From the NCBI RefSeq assembly GCF_001880325.1, contig NZ_CP016313.1, positions 124,001-188,000 of the forward strand: a stretch of DNA of 64,000 nt, in the 5' to 3' direction. How positions within the stretch are numbered: the first letter of the stretch is position 1; every line of letters begins with the position of its first letter. Positions 17,384-26,430 of the stretch are shown here, piece by piece. The notes beneath the pieces are model-generated. The model had not been told where the DNA came from, ran no database searches, and was given only the letters and a program-made list of their open reading frames with translations. This DNA is from Thermus brockianus (lineage in GTDB: Bacteria; Deinococcota; Deinococci; Deinococcales; Thermaceae). The translations under genes and the position numbers were made by a program.

Positions 17384-18399
17384 GGAGCTTCCGCGAACTC
17401 TTGCAGGAGGCCTTGGATGCGTTGCAAGCGGGCAGCCTGGACCTGGGCGAGCACTTCCGGAGGGAAGCCATTGCCCAGGTAACCCGGGGGCCTTTAGGGG
17501 AGGACCCCGTGGCCCAAGCTCTGGCGTTGGGGCGCAAGGCGCTTCTGGCCCTTGCTCAAGGCGCCAAGGACGAAGCCCGCCGCTTCCTAAGCCAAGCAGT
17601 ACGCCTCCACCCTGGGCTGGGCGGTGGGTTAGCCTTGGAACTCCTGGCCAGGCTGGCCGAGGACACCCCGGAGGTAGGAGAGGTCCGCGCCCTCCTGGAG
17701 AGGGAGCGAAAGGCCTGGGAGGAAGCCCCTTTGGGCCTACTGCTCCTTCGGGCCCTTGGGGCGGTGCCCCCCGAAGGGTGGGTGGGCCTCCTAGCGCCTA
17801 AAGAAGGGGCGAGTGCCCGGGATTTGCCGGCCCGGCGGGCCTCGAAGGGTAGGTGGCGGGAAGGGGGTTCTAGGAGAGCTAGCCGGGAGCGGGGCCCCAC
17901 CCGGCCAACCCTCCGCTTGCCCTTGTGGTACTGGGAAAGGGAACGAACATTTGACGAGAGGGGGAAGGTATTGGGCTTTCTTCCCGCCTTTTCGCGGGAT
18001 AAGCCCAAGTCCGGGCGAGAGGGAGGGTGGCGTTCACCCGAAAGCATCCTGCGCCTAGACATGGGGGGATACCTTACCCTCCGCATGGACCGTCTACCGA
18101 AACCTTGGGGTGGGCTGTTGGTCCTCTCGGGTGGCCTAGGAAGTGTCCTTCTGCCCCTGCCGTGGAAGGCTCCCGAGCCGCGCCTGCGCGCCCGTATCCC
18201 CCTGCCGGCGGAGCCCGGGGAGGAGGTGGAGGCCCTCTTTTGGGCCTGGGAAGATCTCACGCCCGCGACCCTCCGGGCCCTCCTCACCGCACCGAGGGTC
18301 CTATACGGAAGGGAAACGCTCCTGCCATGGCTAGATGAAGCCGTCCGCAGGGGGGTTGCAGACCCGGTAGAGTGGGCGGAGATCTTGGACGCTCTCTAA
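17380..18399 (+). CDS. hypothetical protein, 339 aa
   Basis: Unknown function. The N-terminal half (to about residue 130) is all helix with a TPR-like spacing: AQALALGRKALLALAQGAK, then DEARRFLSQAVRLHPGLGGG. A basic linker follows near residues 150-175 (RRASKGRWREGGSRRASRER). The C-terminal half is predicted beta-rich with LRLPLWYWERERTFDERGK and a proline-rich strand pattern. The GTG start at 17380 overlaps the upstream stop, so it was translationally coupled to the gene now split by the IS. No transmembrane segment or signal peptide is seen. Confidence 0.6.
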   Translation: MRSFRELLQEALDALQAGSLDLGEHFRREAIAQVTRGPLGEDPVAQALALGRKALLALAQGAKDEARRFLSQAVRLHPGLGGGLALELLARLAEDTPEVGEVRALLERERKAWEEAPLGLLLLRALGAVPPEGWVGLLAPKEGASARDLPARRASKGRWREGGSRRASRERGPTRPTLRLPLWYWERERTFDERGKVLGFLPAFSRDKPKSGREGGWRSPESILRLDMGGYLTLRMDRLPKPWGGLLVLSGGLGSVLLPLPWKAPEPRLRARIPLPAEPGEEVEALFWAWEDLTPATLRALLTAPRVLYGRETLLPWLDEAVRRGVADPVEWAEILDAL

Positions 18400-18771
18400 G
18401 AAGTGGAGGCAATCCTGGGCCTTAGGAGGCCTCGTCTCCTGGTCGTCAGGTCCCGGAAAAGCTCCCACCGAAGCCGGAGAGAGCGCGCTTAGGGGAGGGA
18501 GGCGTTCCTGAAAACCGGGGGTGCCTGGCGGCCCGCTTGGAATCCAGGGTTAAAGTTATCTCGTGTGGGGACAAGTCATCACCCGCCTGTAGTTGGGGTT
18601 GAAACGCTGAAAGCTGATGGGGTTCTTTGGGATATGGCTTTTTTAGATGCATCTGCAGGCCTAATTCTGGAGGGGGGTAGATTGGTTTTTGTGATGAGGG
18701 AGAGGCGAGCGTTTAGGGTATGCGGTTGACTTTGGGGTGGTCCCATGGGCTATACTTAGGGCGAGGTCTAT
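18400..18771. other. intergenic, no gene
   Basis: No open frame with family support. Base composition falls towards AT from about 18640, leading into the AT-rich gene at 18772. A lone TTGGGGTTGAAAC near 18590-18606 resembles a CRISPR repeat 3' end but has no partner copies. Confidence 0.5.
18726..18756 (+). promoter_or_regulatory. candidate promoter for AT-rich gene
   Basis: TTGACT (18726-18731) and TATACT (18751-18756) are 19 nt apart, slightly long but otherwise a good sigma-A match. The start codon at 18772 follows 16 nt after the -10 box, with GAGGT between as a short ribosome binding site. Confidence 0.5.
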
Positions 18772-19560
18772 ATGTTCTCTCAGGAGGAAGCGTACAAGGA
18801 GCTAATTGGCTCTGTGTTGCGATCTCTTAAAGATAGGGTATTGGACATCACGGGTGGTTATGCTCCGACTTTTTTGGAACAAAAGAAAGGCATGTCCAAC
18901 ATTTATTGTGCACATTTTCACGAGGAGGATTTGGACAGCGTTTTAGACATTTTTAAAGATGTAATGATTACCTTTGCGCGGCATTTCGCAGGAGACTTCT
19001 TCGGTGATAGAATAGAAACCAAAGTGGCACCAAAAGTTTTTTCTTTAAAAGTTGACATAGAGAGGACAAATGAGCTCGAAGTAAGCTTGGTTCCCGAACC
19101 GTATTTTGTGAAGATTACATCTTCTAAATATTTGCATGCTACGCTATCTATGAACCTCATTCCGGTCTTTTGCTCCATAAGCGGTAAAGAGTATAGCTTT
19201 TTTCAAAGGGCTATACTCCCCCTTTCTGAAGAAAATTCGGAAATAAAAGTTGCCGACGAATTATCCCTGACAACTGTGTTCACAGATACAAAAAGAATGC
19301 GTTGGGTATTTGATTATTTATTGGATCTTCGCGATTCGGGTTGGATACTTGGAGAGAAACCCCAAAAAATAAACCTTGAAGATGATTATAAAGTACATTA
19401 CTACGCTACCCTTTATCATAAAGACGCGATTTCTAAAATCCAGTGGCGCCACAACCACGAGGGAACCAAAATTCATATAGGCAAAGAAGTTCTGAATGGG
19501 CCTCTGGCGGTAGCTCTCCTCCTGGAGATACATTTTACGCTCCCTCGGGCCAAAGTCTGA
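18772..19560 (+). CDS. AT-rich orphan protein, 262 aa
   Basis: A soluble 262-residue protein with no family I recognise. It has no signal peptide or transmembrane segment. Notable stretches are FARHFAGDFFGDRIETKVAP, TDTKRMRWVFDYLLDLRDSG and KIQWRHNHEGTKIHIGKEV. Codon use is far more AT-rich than in every neighbouring gene until about codon 240, where GC returns abruptly. The last roughly 20 residues (PLAVALLLEIHFTLPRAKV) may thus be read from host DNA at a junction. This points to recent acquisition from a lower-GC donor. Single-gene cargo beside a CRISPR locus could be a defence gene, but nothing in the sequence proves it. Confidence 0.7.
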   Translation: MFSQEEAYKELIGSVLRSLKDRVLDITGGYAPTFLEQKKGMSNIYCAHFHEEDLDSVLDIFKDVMITFARHFAGDFFGDRIETKVAPKVFSLKVDIERTNELEVSLVPEPYFVKITSSKYLHATLSMNLIPVFCSISGKEYSFFQRAILPLSEENSEIKVADELSLTTVFTDTKRMRWVFDYLLDLRDSGWILGEKPQKINLEDDYKVHYYATLYHKDAISKIQWRHNHEGTKIHIGKEVLNGPLAVALLLEIHFTLPRAKV

Positions 19561-20129
19561 GGCTACAAGCCAGGCTTTGCCTGGCCTCGGAGTACAGAAC
19601 GGCCTCCGCGGGAGCCCTTCCGAAGGGCCGCGTTCAGGTCCTGGCCAGGATGTTCGGCACAGTGGCAATGTTTCGGTACCATTTGGGCTACACGGCGGAC
19701 AAGTGTGATCTCTTCCTAAAGCAGCACCTACTCCCGATAGCCACATGAAGGGCAACCTTAGCACGTATATCGTTTAGTCCCCTCCTACCTCCTTCCGCTA
19801 TGTCGGCGACATTGTGTGGCATTCGCACCTAATCTGTGTCCTACACTCCCTTGGTAGTTTCATCGCAGGCTAAGCCAAGAGTTTTCTTGTAGACTATGCG
19901 AAATGCAAGCGTCAGGTAAGTAGAAAACCCTTTTAGAAGAGGACTTTTGTGCGTTTTTTCGTGCGGGAAAGCAGCCCGGTCGTTGTTTCCTTATCCTGAA
20001 CCCAGAGGTGATGCCCATGAAAGACACGATTGAGATTGGGGCGCACGTGGATGGCCAAGTGTCCCTAGCGCCGGACTTTTTCCGGGAAGTCCTTTGGACG
20101 TCCATAAGATTGACTGCTTTCTGGGAGAC
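19561..20129. other. intergenic, no supported gene
   Basis: Short open frames only. A frame ending ARMFGTVAMFRYHLGYTADK near 19650-19748 has plausible codon use but no recognised family and no start. Nothing else is supportable. Confidence 0.4.
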
Positions 20130-20242
20130 GTGGTTAGGGTGGAGCCGATTTTCAGCCGCATCACCATCTCAATCCAGGACGAGGTCCTGGCTTGGGCGGC
20201 GGATGGGGTGACTATCCGCCGGGGGCGGGAGGTCTTCTCCTA
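20130..20242 (+). pseudogene. relic of the 67-aa protein family
   Basis: The plus-strand frame GDVVRVEPIFSRITISIQ continuing DEVLAWAADGVTIRRGREVFS aligns with residues about 12-55 of the 67-aa protein at 13142-13345. The shared core is ISISxQDEVLxWxADxVxxRRGRxV. The N-terminus is missing and the frame upstream (ATG 20018) does not match the family. This is a partial, probably silent copy. Confidence 0.45.
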
Positions 20243-20357
20243 ATGACACCCGAGACTGGATTTACCCAACCCTAAACTAGGTTCTGGGAATGCCGACAAT
20301 CGTGACCCATATAGGGAAGCCAAACCTAGGGACCCAAGAAGCAGGGCGGAGGTGAAC

Positions 20358-21941
20358 GTGAACACTGGAGACAGAAAAGCGGACATTGCTCTTCTTGAAG
20401 CGGTTGAGCGTGGGGACTTGGCTCTTGTCAAGGCTCTCTTGGAAAGGGGCGCCGACCCAAACTATGACTCCCTTTTGTATGGGGGACCTCTTCACTTGGC
20501 AGCAAAAAAGGGATACGTCGAGATCGCCCAGGTCCTTTTGGAAATGGGTGCTGATCCCAATGTCCAGGACCGTGAAGGGGAAACCCCCCTCCACGTGGCG
20601 GTGGAGGAGGGACACGCCGAGTTTGTCCGGATTCTTGTGGGGGTGGGTGCTGATCCCAATGTCCGGGACCGTGAAGGGGAAACCCCCCTCCACGTGGCGG
20701 CGAGGGAGGGACACGCCAAGGTTGTCCGGATTCTTTTGGCAGCGGGTGCTGATCCCAATGTCTGGGACCGTAAAGGGGAAACCCCCCTCCTCAAGGCGGC
20801 GAGGGAGGGACACGCCGAGGTTGTCCGGATTCTTGTGGGGGCGGGTGCTGATCCCAATGTCCGGGACCGTGAAGGGGAAACCCCCCTCCACGTGGCGGCG
20901 AGGGAGGGACACGCCAAGGTTGTCCGGATTCTTTTGGCAGCGGGTGCTGATCCCAATGTCCAGGACCTCGAAGGGGAAACCCCCCTCCACAGGGTGGCGA
21001 AGGAGGGACTCCGGAAGATTTTTGAAGCCCTTTTTGAAGCGGAAGGGGAAACCCGGCACGTGGCGGCGGAGAAGGGACACGACGTGGCGGCGGAGGAGGG
21101 ACACGCCGAGGTTGTCCGGATTCTTGTGGGGGCGGGCGCTGACCCAAACGCTAGGGAATGGCATCGTGCATGGACACCCCTCCACTGGGCGGCATGGGAG
21201 GGTTACCTCGAGATCGTCCAGCTCCTATTGGAAACGGGTGCTGATCCCAATGTCCAGGATGAGCACGGGGAAGCTCCTCTCCACAAGGCGGCGCAAAGGG
21301 GGCACATCAACATCGTCCAGCTCCTCTTGGAGAGGGGGGCCGAACCAAGCTCAAGGGACAAACGAGGAAACACCCCCCTCCACATGGCATTGAGGGGGAA
21401 ACACTTCGGTGTTGTTCGGGTGCTTTTAACAGCAGGCGCCAACCCGAACGCCCGGGGCGAGAATGGGAAAACTCCCCTTCATCTGGCGGTGGGACAGGGG
21501 CATATCGAGGTCATCCGGGCTCTTTTAGCGGCGGGTGTCGACGTGAACGCACCGGACGATGTGGGTAATACCCCCCTCCACTGGGGGGCGGCGAGCGGGA
21601 ACCTCCGCGTCGTCCAGCTTCTTCTGGAGGCGGGGGCCGACCCCAACCGAAAGGGTATATGGGGGAGGACTCCTCTTCACCGTGCGGCGTTTTTTGCGCA
21701 CCCCGAGGTTGTCCAAGCGCTCTTGGGGGCAGGAGGTGATCCAAATGCTCAGGACGCGAACGGGATGACTCCCCTCCACCTGGCGGCGCGGGAGGGGCGC
21801 CTCGAGGTGGTCGGAGCGCTCCTAGATCGGGGGGCGGATCCGACGATAGCAAATGCTGAGGGGAAAACTCCCCTAGACCTCGCCCTCCTAAACGGACACG
21901 ATAGCGTTGTTCACCTCCTCCGGGAGGCTTTGTCCAGGTAG
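20358..21941 (+). CDS. ankyrin-repeat protein
   Basis: About fifteen ankyrin repeats of 33 residues make up almost the whole protein of roughly 527 residues. The unit is GADPNVxDxEGETPLHVAAREGHAEVVRILL. Ankyrin stacks bind other proteins; no catalytic or membrane domain is present, so this one is a soluble binding scaffold. One irregular unit near residues 220-245 is partly deleted (LFEAEGETRHVAAEKGHDVA). GTG 20352 is in frame, but GGAGG overlaps it. GTG 20358 has that Shine-Dalgarno 5 nt upstream and is preferred. An intrinsic terminator follows the stop. Near-identical DNA units suggest ongoing recombination between repeats. Confidence 0.88.
   Translation: MNTGDRKADIALLEAVERGDLALVKALLERGADPNYDSLLYGGPLHLAAKKGYVEIAQVLLEMGADPNVQDREGETPLHVAVEEGHAEFVRILVGVGADPNVRDREGETPLHVAAREGHAKVVRILLAAGADPNVWDRKGETPLLKAAREGHAEVVRILVGAGADPNVRDREGETPLHVAAREGHAKVVRILLAAGADPNVQDLEGETPLHRVAKEGLRKIFEALFEAEGETRHVAAEKGHDVAAEEGHAEVVRILVGAGADPNAREWHRAWTPLHWAAWEGYLEIVQLLLETGADPNVQDEHGEAPLHKAAQRGHINIVQLLLERGAEPSSRDKRGNTPLHMALRGKHFGVVRVLLTAGANPNARGENGKTPLHLAVGQGHIEVIRALLAAGVDVNAPDDVGNTPLHWGAASGNLRVVQLLLEAGADPNRKGIWGRTPLHRAAFFAHPEVVQALLGAGGDPNAQDANGMTPLHLAAREGRLEVVGALLDRGADPTIANAEGKTPLDLALLNGHDSVVHLLREALSR
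20550..21044 (+). repeat. 99-bp tandem DNA repeats in ankyrin gene
   Basis: Units starting GCTGATCCCAATGTCC begin at 20550, 20649, 20748, 20847 and 20946, an exact 99-bp period. Units are nearly identical at DNA level, including silent positions, whereas downstream ankyrin repeats are diverged. This is the pattern of recent duplication or gene conversion. The number of units may vary between isolates. Confidence 0.9.
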
Positions 21942-21957
21942 CCGAGGATACCTCCCT

Positions 21958-21986
21958 CCCCCGCCTACCAAAGGCGGGGGTTTCTT
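21958..21986 (+). terminator. intrinsic terminator after ankyrin gene
   Basis: Arms CCCCCGCCT (21958-21966) and AGGCGGGGG (21972-21980) with a 5-nt loop, followed by TTTCTT. It lies 17 nt after the ankyrin stop and before the convergent dnaE2 end. Confidence 0.8.
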
Positions 21987-22081
21987 CTGTCAAAACCGAC
22001 CTAAGGGAAGCCCAGGGAACAGCGCAGCCCTGGCCCTTCCGGGAGACCATCGGCACACGGGGGACACGGATGGGGACGGGG

Positions 22082-25000
22082 CTAGGCGGTGGACCCTTCC
22101 AGGTCCCACACCTCCTCCACCCGCATGGCCCCTCCTTGGAGCGCTCCCTGGACCAGCAAGACCCGGGCGTCCCGCAGGGTGGGGTAGCGCCTCGCCCACA
22201 CCTCCGGGGGGATGACCGCCTGGAGGCGGTGGGGGCCGTCCTCGAGGACATAAAAGGCGTAGCCCCGGGCGGTCGGGGGCTTCTGCTTGGCCACCACGAG
22301 CCCGGCGGTGAGGGCAGGTCCTGGGCGGAGGAGGGGAATGGGGGTGGCCCCGAGTTCCTCCAGCCGGCCCCGGAGGAGGTCCATGGGGTGGAGGGGGAGT
22401 TCGGAAAAACCCTTGGCCTCGAGGTCCAAGGCGAGCCGCTCCCCGGCCTCCAAAGGGGGGAGGGGTGGGGGCGGGACCCCTTCCGCCAGCAGGGGGCCCT
22501 GGGGGGCGAGGCCAGCGCGGAAAAGGGCCTCCCGCCTGGGGTGGAGGCCTTCAAAGGCCCCGGCCCGGGCCAGGGAGAGGAGGGCGTCCTGGGGTGGGTC
22601 CAGGCGGGCGCGGAACTCCTCCAGGGAGCGGAAAGGCCCCCGAAGCCTCTCCCGCAGGATGGCCCGGGCCACCCCTTCCGAAACCCCCTGGGCGGCGGTG
22701 AGGGGCGGGCGGAGGGCCTTCACCCCCCCTTGGACCTCCACCCGGTAGTGGAGGCCCGAGCGGTTGACGCAAAGGGGCAGAAAGGGCACCCCAAGCCGCC
22801 TCGCCTCCTGGCGCAGGGTGGAAAGGGGCCACATGCCGGGGGCCTCGGAGAGGAGGCCCGCCAGGAACTCCGCCGGATAGTGGGCCTTGAGCCAGAGCGT
22901 GGCGTAGGCGTGGCGGGCGAAGGCCAGGGCGTGGCTCTCCGTGAAGCCATAGCCCCGGAACCCCTCCACCATGCGCCACAGGGCCTCCGCCTCCTCCCCC
23001 GCAAGGCCCAAGGTGGCCGCAAGGCCCCGCAGGAACCTCTCCCGCAAGGGGCGGAGGTCCTCCTCGTCCCGGGCCTTGGCCACCGCCTTGCGGAAGGCCT
23101 CCGCCTCCGGCCAGTCCATCCCCGCCCCGTGGTGGAGGAGGCGGAGGAGTTGCTCTTGGAAGAGGAGGACCCCTTGGGTCTTCCCCAGGATGGGCTCCAG
23201 GGCCGGGGGCAGGGGGGGCCTCGCCTCCTGGCCCAGGCGCCGGGCCAGGTAGGGGCGCACCGTTCCCGACTGGATGGGCCCCGGGCGGACCAGGGCGATC
23301 TGGTGGGCCAGGTCCTCCAGGCTTCTCGGGCGGAGCTTCCGGCCCATGGCGGTCTGGGCGGGGCTTTCCAGTTGGAAGACCCCCAGGGTTTCCCCCCGCC
23401 AGAGGGGGCGGTAAACCGCCTCCTCCTGGGGGAGGCGCTCCAGGTCCAGCCAGACCCCCTCCAGGCGGAAGACCTCCTCCCGGGCCCTTTCCAGGGCCGA
23501 GAGGGTGCGCAGGCCCAAGAGGTCCAGCTTCACCAGGCCGAGGGCCTCGAGGTCGTCTTTGTCCAGGGTGAGCATGCGGATCCCCCCGGTGCTCCGCACC
23601 ACGGGGGCGTAGCGGGTGAGGGGGCCGGGGGCCACCACCACCCCGCCCACGTGGGGGGTGAGGTGGCGCACCTGCCCCTTTTCCATGCGGGCGAGGAGGG
23701 CGAGGAGGAGGTCCTTCACGGGCGCCTCCCCCAGCACCTCCCGGAAAAGGGGCTCCGCCTCTTTTGCCCGGTGGGGGGAGAGGTGGCGGAAGTCCCGGCC
23801 CAGGGCCCGGGTGAGGCGGTGGCGCAAGGGGGCGGGCAGGCCTAAGGCCCGCCCCAGGTCCTGCACCGCCAGGGGCAGGCGGTAGGTGACGTAGGCGGCG
23901 GCCATGGCCTCCTCTGCCCCGTAGGCCTCCTCCAGGTGGCGGATCACCTCCTCCCGGCGGCGGCTCGCCAGGTCCAGGTCAATGTCCGGCAGGGCCTTCA
24001 TCCCCCCGTGGAGGAAGCGCTCGAAGAGGAGGCCCTCCGCCACCGGGTCCACGGGGGTGAGGTCCAGAAGGTGGGCGAGGAGGCTCCCCACGGCGCTCCC
24101 CCGGGCGGAGGCCAGGATGCCCCGGCTCCGGGCCCAGGCGGCCACCCCGTGGGCCAGGAGGAAGAAGCCGGCGAGGCCCAGGGCCTCCACGGTGGCGAGT
24201 TCCTCCCTGAGGCGCTCCCGGTAGGCGGGCCTTTGGGGGTAGCGGCGCTCCAGGGCCTCCCAGGCCAGGCGGGAAAGCGCCCCCATGGGGGTCTGCCCAG
24301 GGGGGAGGGGGACGGGGGGGTCCAGGCTCCTTTCGGGCAGGAAGGGGAAGGCCAGGGCCTTCCCCAGGGCGCGGGCGTTGGCCCAGGCCTCGGGGAAGGG
24401 GAGGCGGTCCAGGGCCTCCTCCCGGCTGGGCAGGGCCAGGGCCTCGTTCCGGGGCCGGTCCGGGTGGGGCACCTCCACGCTCAGGCCCAGCCGGGCGCAG
24501 GTGAGGGCGTCCAGGAGGGGGTAGAGGTCCGGCGAGGCCTGGCGCACCTCGAGGGCCGCCACGTAGGGCAGGCCCCGGTCCTGGGCCAGGGCCCGCAGGA
24601 CCCGGGCCCGGCGGTCGTCCCCCGGGAGGCGGGCGTGGTAGAGGGAGAGGAAAAGCCGATCCCCAAAGGCCTCCTTCAGGGCCTTCAGGAGGCGGTCCAA
24701 GGCCTCCAGGCGCCTTTGCGCCAGGAGGCGGCTTGGGAAGCCCTCCCGCCCCCCTGTGAGGAGGACCAGGTCCTCGTTGGCCGCCAGGAGGGCCTCCAGG
24801 GGGAGGCTCCCCTCCGCCAGGGCCTGGGTCAGGTGGGCGGAGAGCCGGGCGTACCCCTCCCGGCTCCCCGCCAGGAGGAGGACGGGGAAGGTGCCCTCCG
24901 GGGTTTTTAGGGGAAGCCCCGCCCCCAGGAGGGGCACCACCCCCAGGGCCTCGGCGTGGCGGTGGAGGCGCACCCCCCCGGAGAGGGAGAGCCAGTCCGT

Positions 25001-25126
25001 GAGGGCCAGGTGGGTGTGGCCCAGGGCCGAGGCCACCTCCAGAAGCCTCTCGGGGGAGGAAACTCCCCGGCCGAAGTAGGACTCCGTCCAGAGCAGGGCT
25101 AGTCCAGGATCCGGCTCAGCACCCAT
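22082..25126 (-). CDS. dnaE2: DnaE2 error-prone C-family DNA polymerase
   Basis: DnaE2 is the catalytic polymerase of the ImuB-DnaE2 translesion mutasome. The protein has 1,014 residues, short for DnaE but usual for DnaE2. The N-terminal PHP domain is degenerate: ALTDWLSLSGGVRLHRHAEA has TDW where replicative enzymes have TDH. Catalytic Asp residues are visible in ALPDIDLDLASRRREEV and VKLDLLGLRTL. The helix-hairpin-helix region and OB fold (VVAKQKPPTARGYAFYVLED) follow. The ATG at 25126 lies inside imuB (28-nt overlap), so the two are coupled. It is third in the cassette behind the palindromic operator and probably damage-inducible. Confidence 0.93.
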   Translation of the reverse strand: MGAEPDPGLALLWTESYFGRGVSSPERLLEVASALGHTHLALTDWLSLSGGVRLHRHAEALGVVPLLGAGLPLKTPEGTFPVLLLAGSREGYARLSAHLTQALAEGSLPLEALLAANEDLVLLTGGREGFPSRLLAQRRLEALDRLLKALKEAFGDRLFLSLYHARLPGDDRRARVLRALAQDRGLPYVAALEVRQASPDLYPLLDALTCARLGLSVEVPHPDRPRNEALALPSREEALDRLPFPEAWANARALGKALAFPFLPERSLDPPVPLPPGQTPMGALSRLAWEALERRYPQRPAYRERLREELATVEALGLAGFFLLAHGVAAWARSRGILASARGSAVGSLLAHLLDLTPVDPVAEGLLFERFLHGGMKALPDIDLDLASRRREEVIRHLEEAYGAEEAMAAAYVTYRLPLAVQDLGRALGLPAPLRHRLTRALGRDFRHLSPHRAKEAEPLFREVLGEAPVKDLLLALLARMEKGQVRHLTPHVGGVVVAPGPLTRYAPVVRSTGGIRMLTLDKDDLEALGLVKLDLLGLRTLSALERAREEVFRLEGVWLDLERLPQEEAVYRPLWRGETLGVFQLESPAQTAMGRKLRPRSLEDLAHQIALVRPGPIQSGTVRPYLARRLGQEARPPLPPALEPILGKTQGVLLFQEQLLRLLHHGAGMDWPEAEAFRKAVAKARDEEDLRPLRERFLRGLAATLGLAGEEAEALWRMVEGFRGYGFTESHALAFARHAYATLWLKAHYPAEFLAGLLSEAPGMWPLSTLRQEARRLGVPFLPLCVNRSGLHYRVEVQGGVKALRPPLTAAQGVSEGVARAILRERLRGPFRSLEEFRARLDPPQDALLSLARAGAFEGLHPRREALFRAGLAPQGPLLAEGVPPPPLPPLEAGERLALDLEAKGFSELPLHPMDLLRGRLEELGATPIPLLRPGPALTAGLVVAKQKPPTARGYAFYVLEDGPHRLQAVIPPEVWARRYPTLRDARVLLVQGALQGGAMRVEEVWDLEGSTA

Positions 25127-26430
25127 CCTTCCCCCTCCCGGTAGACCTCCAGGACAAGCCCCCCCTCCACCTCCAGGAGGAAGTAGTCCCGCCCGGGCTC
25201 AAGGCGCCACCAGCGCCCGCCGGCCCGCCAGCGGTCCAGGAGGCGCACCACCCGCCGCTTCCTGCCCAGGACCACCCACCGGGGTTTCCCCCGTGGCAGA
25301 GGACCTTTAGGGGCACCAGGTAAAGCCGCATCCTCCACCTCCAGGCTCCGGTAGCGGAAGCCCCATTCCGGGGCCAGGGCCTCCGGGTCCAGGACCTCCA
25401 CCCGCAAAAGCGCCCCGGGGTAGCGGGCCAGGAGGGTTGCGAGCCCGGTTCCCGGCCGGCGGAAAAGCCCCTCCTGGTGGGCGGGGCGGTGGAGGCCCGA
25501 GGCCACCGCCCGCACCTCCTCCAGGGGCATCCCCCAGGCCCCGCTGCGCCGGAAGGCCAGCTCCAGGGCGAGCCGCACCTCCTTCTCCCCCCGCAAGGGG
25601 GCCTTGGCCAGGTGCTCCCCGCGGAAGCGAAGCCCCGCCCCCACCGCCTCCACCGCCACCCAGGTGGCGGCCTGGCCGGCGAGCCCCCGGTGGAGCCTCT
25701 GGGCCAGGTGCGCCAGAAGCCCAGGCCCCCCATCCACCTCGAGGTCCAGGGGGAGCCTGGCCTCCACCCATCGCCCCTCGGGGAAGCGGGCCACGCCAGG
25801 GCGCCAGGGGCCGTGGAGGTAGGGGAGAAGCCTTTCCCCTTCCGGGAGGTAGGCGCGGAGCTGGGCGGGGCTCCAGGCGAGGAGTTCGCCCACCCGCTTT
25901 AGGCCCAGGAGCCGGAGCTTCCCAAGCCCCTCGAGGCCCAACCCCACCCCCCTCAGGAGGTAAAGGGGGAGCCGGTCCAGGAAGGCCCGCTCCGCCCCTT
26001 CCGCCACCACCCGGGCTTCCCCTTCCCGGGCGGACCAGGCGGCCAGGAGGGCCACCTCCCGCCAGGCGGCCACTCCCACCCGCACCCCGTACCCCTCCGC
26101 CAGGAGCCGGGCCTCGGCGGGCGTGAGCCGGAGGAGGACGGCTCCCTCCGCCAAAGGCTCCACCCAGGGGGTGAGGCGGTAAAGCTCCTGGAGGAGGGCC
26201 CGCCAGGCGGGGGCGGCGTGGGCGGGGTAGGGGAGAAGGTGGAGGCCCGCCGCCCGTATCCGGGCCACCTCCACCCCCATCCCCTCCCGCACCCCGAGCC
26301 TTTGGGCCTGGGGGGAGAGGGCCACCACCCGCCCGCCCCGGTGGAGGGCCAGGGGGAGGTTTTTGAGCTCGGGCCGCTCCCGTCCAAGGAGCCAGACGGC
26401 CCAAGGGCGGAAGAGGGCGGCGGCCACCAT
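25099..26430 (-). CDS. imuB: ImuB, Y-family-like mutasome protein
   Basis: ImuB is a catalytically dead Y-family relative that bridges DnaE2 to the sliding clamp. The 443-residue protein begins ALFRPWAVWLLGRERPEL, where active Y-family enzymes have a metal-binding Asp. It continues WVEPLAEGAVLLRLTPAEA, where the active-site Asp-Glu pair is replaced. LGLEGLGKLRLLGLKRVGEL is the HhH thumb. The little-finger region and an extended C-terminus follow. Its ATG at 26430 is directly adjacent to the stop of the LexA-like gene with no gap. Family call rests on order and missing catalytic residues. Confidence 0.88.
   Translation of the reverse strand: MVAAALFRPWAVWLLGRERPELKNLPLALHRGGRVVALSPQAQRLGVREGMGVEVARIRAAGLHLLPYPAHAAPAWRALLQELYRLTPWVEPLAEGAVLLRLTPAEARLLAEGYGVRVGVAAWREVALLAAWSAREGEARVVAEGAERAFLDRLPLYLLRGVGLGLEGLGKLRLLGLKRVGELLAWSPAQLRAYLPEGERLLPYLHGPWRPGVARFPEGRWVEARLPLDLEVDGGPGLLAHLAQRLHRGLAGQAATWVAVEAVGAGLRFRGEHLAKAPLRGEKEVRLALELAFRRSGAWGMPLEEVRAVASGLHRPAHQEGLFRRPGTGLATLLARYPGALLRVEVLDPEALAPEWGFRYRSLEVEDAALPGAPKGPLPRGKPRWVVLGRKRRVVRLLDRWRAGGRWWRLEPGRDYFLLEVEGGLVLEVYREGEGWVLSRILD

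Noticed and set aside
18585-18610. TTGGGGTTGAAAC resembling a CRISPR repeat end
   Set aside because: Only one copy and no hairpin; chance likely.
22070-25000. Long plus-strand open frames opposite dnaE2 (up to 591 codons)
   Set aside because: They are antisense shadows produced by strong GC bias; they are low-complexity, rich in Gly, Pro, Glu and Arg, without domains, while the minus strand encodes a full DNA polymerase.
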